Part shown: piece after piece, positions 5,263 to 8,243 of the stretch | Numbering within the stretch: position 1 is the first letter of the stretch | How the letters are laid out: the number at the start of each line of letters is the position of its first letter | From: Gammaproteobacteria bacterium | Lineage (GTDB): Bacteria > Pseudomonadota > Gammaproteobacteria > UBA9214 | Direction of reading: 5' to 3' | NCBI GenBank assembly: GCA_003454335.1 | Contig: DMKK01000177.1 | Location: 1-8,243 of the forward strand | DNA: 8,243 nt | Notes under the pieces: model-generated | What the model was told of the DNA's origin: nothing | Seen by the model: the letters and a program-made list of their open reading frames with translations, nothing else | The model's database searches: none | Translations under genes and position numbers: made by a program

Positions 5263-7023
5263 CTATCTTTGCGGCAGCCCCAGACGGTGCAGGTTTCCCA
5301 TTCGTCTCGATAGATCATCACTACTCTGAACCCACCTGGCAAGCCAGTTTTCAACAGGAAAATTCGGGTATGACCGTACCAGGTCATGGATTACAGACTT
5401 CGCCTTTTCCTCCTTCCCGAGTTCCGCATACGTAGAAGCATGGAAAACCATCATGTGGGGACCAGTGGGTCCCCCAGTACGCAGGTTTTCTTCAAACCGC
5501 TCGGCAGCGGTCGAATAGTCTTCGGTTTGGTAATACGCAATGCCCAGGACGTTGCGATAAGGTGTTCTTGGCTCAGCGGGATCGAGCCGTATGGCCTCGG
5601 ACAATTGAGTCATCGCCTCAACCGGATTGCCAGAGAGCGTGAGGGACAACCCGTACACAAACCGGGTAAACGCATCACCTGGTTGAACCGCAATGGCTCG
5701 TCTGGCGTTGGACAGGGCTTCCTCCTGCCTGCCAGACATTGCATAGGAGAAAGCCAGCGTGACGTAGCCCATGCCGAACCCAGGGTCTGTCTCGATGGCT
5801 TTTAAAGCCAGGTTAATGCCTTTTTTCAATTCAATATTCGGTTCCGTGGACTTGAGAAACAGGACTGTGATTGAATGGGAAAACCCTTTGCCGGCGTAGC
5901 CTCCAGCAAACTCCGGGTCGATGTCGATAATGCGCTGGAACATGTGGCGTGCCGTGATTATCCGGTCCATGTCGTTAGGCGGCATCAACAGCACCAGGGC
6001 CTGGCGGTACAAAGCGAGGGCTTCTGGACTACTGGAATGACGTTGGTTTAACAGCGCCTGCTCCTCAGAGGAAACCTGAACAGCCATGTGTTTGACAATG
6101 CGTGCCGCCAGAACATCCTGCAGGCCGAGCAAGTCATGTGTCTTACCGTCCAGGCGGTCGGCCCAGATCGTTGTGCCGTTGACGATGTCTATGAGCTGAA
6201 CATTGACACGAATCTGATCGTCTTCATGTTCCAGGCTGCCACGCAAGGCATGGGTTGCGCCAAATTCCCGCCGGAGCGTCTCCAGATCCGGCGAGCGGGC
6301 ATCGAGATTCAGCAGGGATGCGTGGGCCATTACTGACAGTCCGGACAGCTTTGCCATGTCGGTAACGATGGCTTCCAGGAGGCCGGCGGCCAAGCGATCT
6401 TCAAGGGGATTACCGGAGAGAGTCTGCAACGGCAGCACAACCAGAAAGGCCGTTGACGACGTGCCTGGATCATCCCTGATCACATCAGACGCACCAGGTA
6501 CGGCCTGCCTGTCTTTCTCAAACAGCATCCAGCCGGCAATGACGGCGCTTATCGCGAGCACCAGTAAGCCAGCCAGGATATAGGCCTTCCGGTTTGGGGC
6601 AATGGATACTGGAGGGGGTGTGGATGTCTGAAGTTGTGCGTTGGATGCAACGTCTTCATTCCGGCTGAATATGGGTGAATAGCCGCCTTTCGGGACATCG
6701 ATGCGGACCGGGTTGTCACGCCCGGACGCTTTATAATACGACGCCAGCCGCTGTCGCAGGCGTCCGGCATCCACTCTTACAATGGTATCGGTACGGGGAT
6801 CGAAATTTTCGTCCCGGCTATACACCTCCCGGGCAATAGAAAATGCTTTCAGCCTGTCGCCCCTGTCAGCAAGCTTCTCCTCCACCACGAAGCGCAAAAA
6901 GGAACCCACTCGCTTTGACCGTTTGAAATCGTCCGACCCAAGTACGTGTGCAAGTGCCGCGCGGATGTCGGATTCCTGCAGGGGTGCATGTGCAGGCCGG
7001 GAGTTCACTTTGTTGTCATTCAT
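5263..7023 (-). CDS. Membrane-anchored TolB/FlgO-like domain and TPR protein, putative regulator
   Basis: From ATG 7023 the product has 586 residues. A conserved N-terminal region (about 14-120) includes FLRFVVEE, FDPRTDTIVRVDAGRLRQRL and RIDVPKGGY; I know it from proteins often labelled adenylate-cyclase-like or TPR proteins, and a DNA-binding or regulatory role is only inferred. One transmembrane helix is at 147-168 (AYILAGLLVLAISAVIAGWM...). A TolB/FlgO-like domain follows (about 193-300: VVLPLQTLSGNPLEDRLAAG, a helix, and THALRGSLE with NVQLIDIVNGTTIWADRLDG). TPR-like helical repeats run from about 335 to the end. The N-terminus should be cytoplasmic and the rest periplasmic, like CadC/ToxR-type regulators. 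No cyclase or kinase catalytic domain is seen. The start is ambiguous: ATG 7059 and GTG 7110 extend the frame, and GTG has an AGGTGG site 6 bases before it, but that extension is Asn/His-rich and covers an AT-rich palindromic region that looks regulatory. It diverges from the exported hydrolase gene. Confidence 0.82.
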   Translation of the reverse strand: MNDNKVNSRPAHAPLQESDIRAALAHVLGSDDFKRSKRVGSFLRFVVEEKLADRGDRLKAFSIAREVYSRDENFDPRTDTIVRVDAGRLRQRLASYYKASGRDNPVRIDVPKGGYSPIFSRNEDVASNAQLQTSTPPPVSIAPNRKAYILAGLLVLAISAVIAGWMLFEKDRQAVPGASDVIRDDPGTSSTAFLVVLPLQTLSGNPLEDRLAAGLLEAIVTDMAKLSGLSVMAHASLLNLDARSPDLETLRREFGATHALRGSLEHEDDQIRVNVQLIDIVNGTTIWADRLDGKTHDLLGLQDVLAARIVKHMAVQVSSEEQALLNQRHSSSPEALALYRQALVLLMPPNDMDRIITARHMFQRIIDIDPEFAGGYAGKGFSHSITVLFLKSTEPNIELKKGINLALKAIETDPGFGMGYVTLAFSYAMSGRQEEALSNARRAIAVQPGDAFTRFVYGLSLTLSGNPVEAMTQLSEAIRLDPAEPRTPYRNVLGIAYYQTEDYSTAAERFEENLRTGGPTGPHMMVFHASTYAELGKEEKAKSVIHDLVRSYPNFPVENWLARWVQSSDDLSRRMGNLHRLGLPQR

Positions 7024-7072
7024 CTGGAAATATTCTGTAACGATATGAGTATTATGCATATTGTGATTATTT

Positions 7073-7084
7073 TGTAACGTTACA
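7073..7084. promoter_or_regulatory. Perfect palindrome TGTAACGTTACA, candidate operator
   Basis: This is a perfect 12-bp palindrome. A related half-copy, TGTAACGATA, occurs at 7036-7045, 37 bases away in the same orientation. Such paired sites are typical of dimeric repressor or activator operators. No known regulator is matched. Confidence 0.45.
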
Positions 7085-7214
7085 TTTCTGCAAACGTCAC
7101 GCTTTTTCACCCCCTGCCACCTGTCTTTCCTGGGGATTATGAACTATAAGGCATGCCTACAGTGTAGAGAACTTTTCCGAGGGTAGAAAAGCCACATTTT
7201 CAGAACACGATATC

Positions 7215-7220
7215 AAGGAG
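7215..7220 (+). promoter_or_regulatory. Shine-Dalgarno site AAGGAG of the exported hydrolase
   Basis: AAGGAG lies 7 bases before ATG 7228 and fixes this start. The resulting N-terminus is a proper signal peptide, which independently supports it. Confidence 0.85.
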
Positions 7221-7227
7221 ATCTGTG

Positions 7228-8243
7228 ATGAACAAAATATTTATGAAATTGGGGATCAGCGGGGTTGCCACAGGTGCTGTCGTTGGCCTGTGTCTGGCAG
7301 TGGCGGAAGTGCCCGTGCTATCGACCGCCTATGCCGAGGAAGTACCAGAGGTTTCGCCCGTCAAAGCCAGGCCTCGGGAAACCTATTATCCGAATAGCGA
7401 GGACCTGGGCAATGACGAGATGCGTGTGGTCGCCTGCGGCACCGGCATGCCGACGACGCGCGCCGCCCAGGCAGCGGCCTGCTTCCTGGTGGAACTCGGT
7501 AACGGCGACAAGTTTCTGTTTGACATCGGCGCGGGATCGGCTGAGCGGATCTCCTCGCTGCAAATCCCCTATGACTATCTCGACAAGGTCTTCATCGGCC
7601 ATCTGCACACCGACCATTTTGGCGACCTGATGAATCTCTGGGTTGGCGGCGCGCTGATGGGACGGACCGTACCTCTGCGTGTATGGGGCCCGAGCGGGGC
7701 CGTGCCCGAGCTCGGTACAGCCTATGCACTGGATCACCTGCAAAAGGCACTGACCTGGGACATCGCCGGCCGCGTGGGTAACACCGACCCCCGTGGTTAC
7801 TTCATGGAGGTCACGGAATTCGACTACAAAGGCGAGAACCAGGTGGTCTACGAGGAGAACGGCGTTACCATCCGCTCATTCCCGGCCATACATGCCCTGG
7901 ACGGCTCGGTCAGCTTCAGCCTCGAATGGAATGGCCTGAAGTTCGTCTTCTCCAGTGACACCTATCCGAACAAATGGTTTGACAAGTATGCGAAGAACGC
8001 CGATCTGCTGGTCCACGAGTGCTTCATCGCTGCGCCCGATCTTGTCAAAAAGATGCGCTTCAGCCCGGAGTCGGCGCTTCAGGTTGGCCTGCAGGTGCAC
8101 ACCGCACCCGAGGCCTTCGGCAAGGTCATGAGTGCAGTGAAACCGCGCATGGCTGTTGCCTATCACTTCTTCAAGGACTGGGACACCACGGCGTCGGTCC
8201 ATGACCGCATCCGCAAGACCTATGACGGCCCACTGAGCCTTGC
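7228..8243 (+). CDS. Exported metallo-beta-lactamase-fold hydrolase, GntH-like (3' end outside window)
   Basis: The frame runs 338 codons without a stop to the window edge, so the C-terminus is missing. Residues 1-36 form a Sec signal peptide: positively charged start, hydrophobic core around 9-26, and Ala-Tyr-Ala before Glu-Glu (cleavage after 36), so the enzyme should act in the periplasm. The metal site is complete: His125-x-His127-x-Asp129-His130 (GHLHTDHFGD), His222 (AIHALDG), Asp244 (SSDTYPN) and His313 (AYHFF). The order and the ACGTGMP start of the fold resemble the RNase Z/arylsulfatase-like branch. Blocks such as RVWGPSG, FDYKGENQVVYEENGVTIRS and IRKTYDGPLSL match what I recall of proteins annotated as GntH-type, named from guanitoxin biosynthesis. 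No other gnt gene is in the window, so the toxin pathway is not implied and the substrate is unknown. It is transcribed divergently from the TolB-like/TPR gene. Confidence 0.93.
   Translation, partial: MNKIFMKLGISGVATGAVVGLCLAVAEVPVLSTAYAEEVPEVSPVKARPRETYYPNSEDLGNDEMRVVACGTGMPTTRAAQAAACFLVELGNGDKFLFDIGAGSAERISSLQIPYDYLDKVFIGHLHTDHFGDLMNLWVGGALMGRTVPLRVWGPSGAVPELGTAYALDHLQKALTWDIAGRVGNTDPRGYFMEVTEFDYKGENQVVYEENGVTIRSFPAIHALDGSVSFSLEWNGLKFVFSSDTYPNKWFDKYAKNADLLVHECFIAAPDLVKKMRFSPESALQVGLQVHTAPEAFGKVMSAVKPRMAVAYHFFKDWDTTASVHDRIRKTYDGPLSL

Larger units (their letters stand above)
7024..7227. promoter_or_regulatory. Divergent intergenic region with several palindromes
   Basis: This region separates the TolB-like/TPR gene (-) from the exported hydrolase gene (+). 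It holds TATGCATA (7053-7060), TGTAACGTTACA (7073-7084), AGGCATGCCT (7149-7158) and the 6-bp inverted repeat CTTTTC/GAAAAG (7172-7177, 7186-7191). TATAAG at 7145-7150 is a possible -10 for the hydrolase, but I find no good -35. The part near 7024-7085 is clearly more AT-rich than the genes. If the GTG at 7110 is the real start of the minus-strand gene, 7024-7110 is coding. Confidence 0.45.

Noticed and set aside
7265..7630. Alternative-frame ORF inside the exported hydrolase gene
   Set aside because: It is Arg/Pro-rich and in the wrong frame; the frame from ATG 7228 has a signal peptide and a complete metal site.
7228..8243. True beta-lactamase or guanitoxin cluster
   Set aside because: The metal motif is that of the broad superfamily, the protein resembles RNase Z/GntH-like hydrolases rather than antibiotic-degrading enzymes, and no other guanitoxin gene is present.

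Overview
The window looks like chromosomal DNA of a gammaproteobacterium. The best evidence is a near-consensus E. coli-type LexA (SOS) box at 2813-2832. Classical Shine-Dalgarno sites, Rho-independent terminators and a GlpD-type dehydrogenase fit with this. Genus and species cannot be told from the sequence alone. I see no tRNA, rRNA, CRISPR array, transposase or integrase.

Layout. (1) 58-879 (+): a class I SAM-dependent methyltransferase of the sarcosine/dimethylglycine-methyltransferase-like type. (2) 1087-2709 (-): an FAD-dependent, GlpD-type glycerol-3-phosphate dehydrogenase, convergent with the methyltransferase. (3) 2813-4526 (+): a LexA box, then a Y-family translesion DNA polymerase with a QLELF clamp-binding motif, then, 7 bases after its stop codon, a very short SRAP (HMCES/YedK-type) protein. 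(4) 4790-5056 (+): a small HMA-like, ferredoxin-fold candidate without metal-binding cysteines, closed by a strong terminator. (5) 5263-7023 (-): a membrane-anchored protein with a conserved N-terminal region, one transmembrane helix, a TolB/FlgO-like domain and TPR repeats. (6) 7228 to the window edge (+): an exported metallo-beta-lactamase-fold hydrolase resembling the GntH family, cut by the end of the window.

How the genes fit together. The clearest functional unit is the SOS two-gene operon. DNA damage would relieve LexA repression and co-produce a translesion polymerase and a compact SRAP protein, a family that shields abasic sites in single-stranded DNA. The SRAP protein keeps Cys2, the Glu and the HDR-P motif, but has Trp-Ala-Arg where the family has Asn-Ala-Arg. 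It is therefore the most interesting item in the window. The second noteworthy pair is the divergent TolB-like/TPR protein and the exported hydrolase. They share a roughly 200-base intergenic region containing the perfect palindrome TGTAACGTTACA and a second partial copy, a candidate operator. The remaining genes appear to be independent units.
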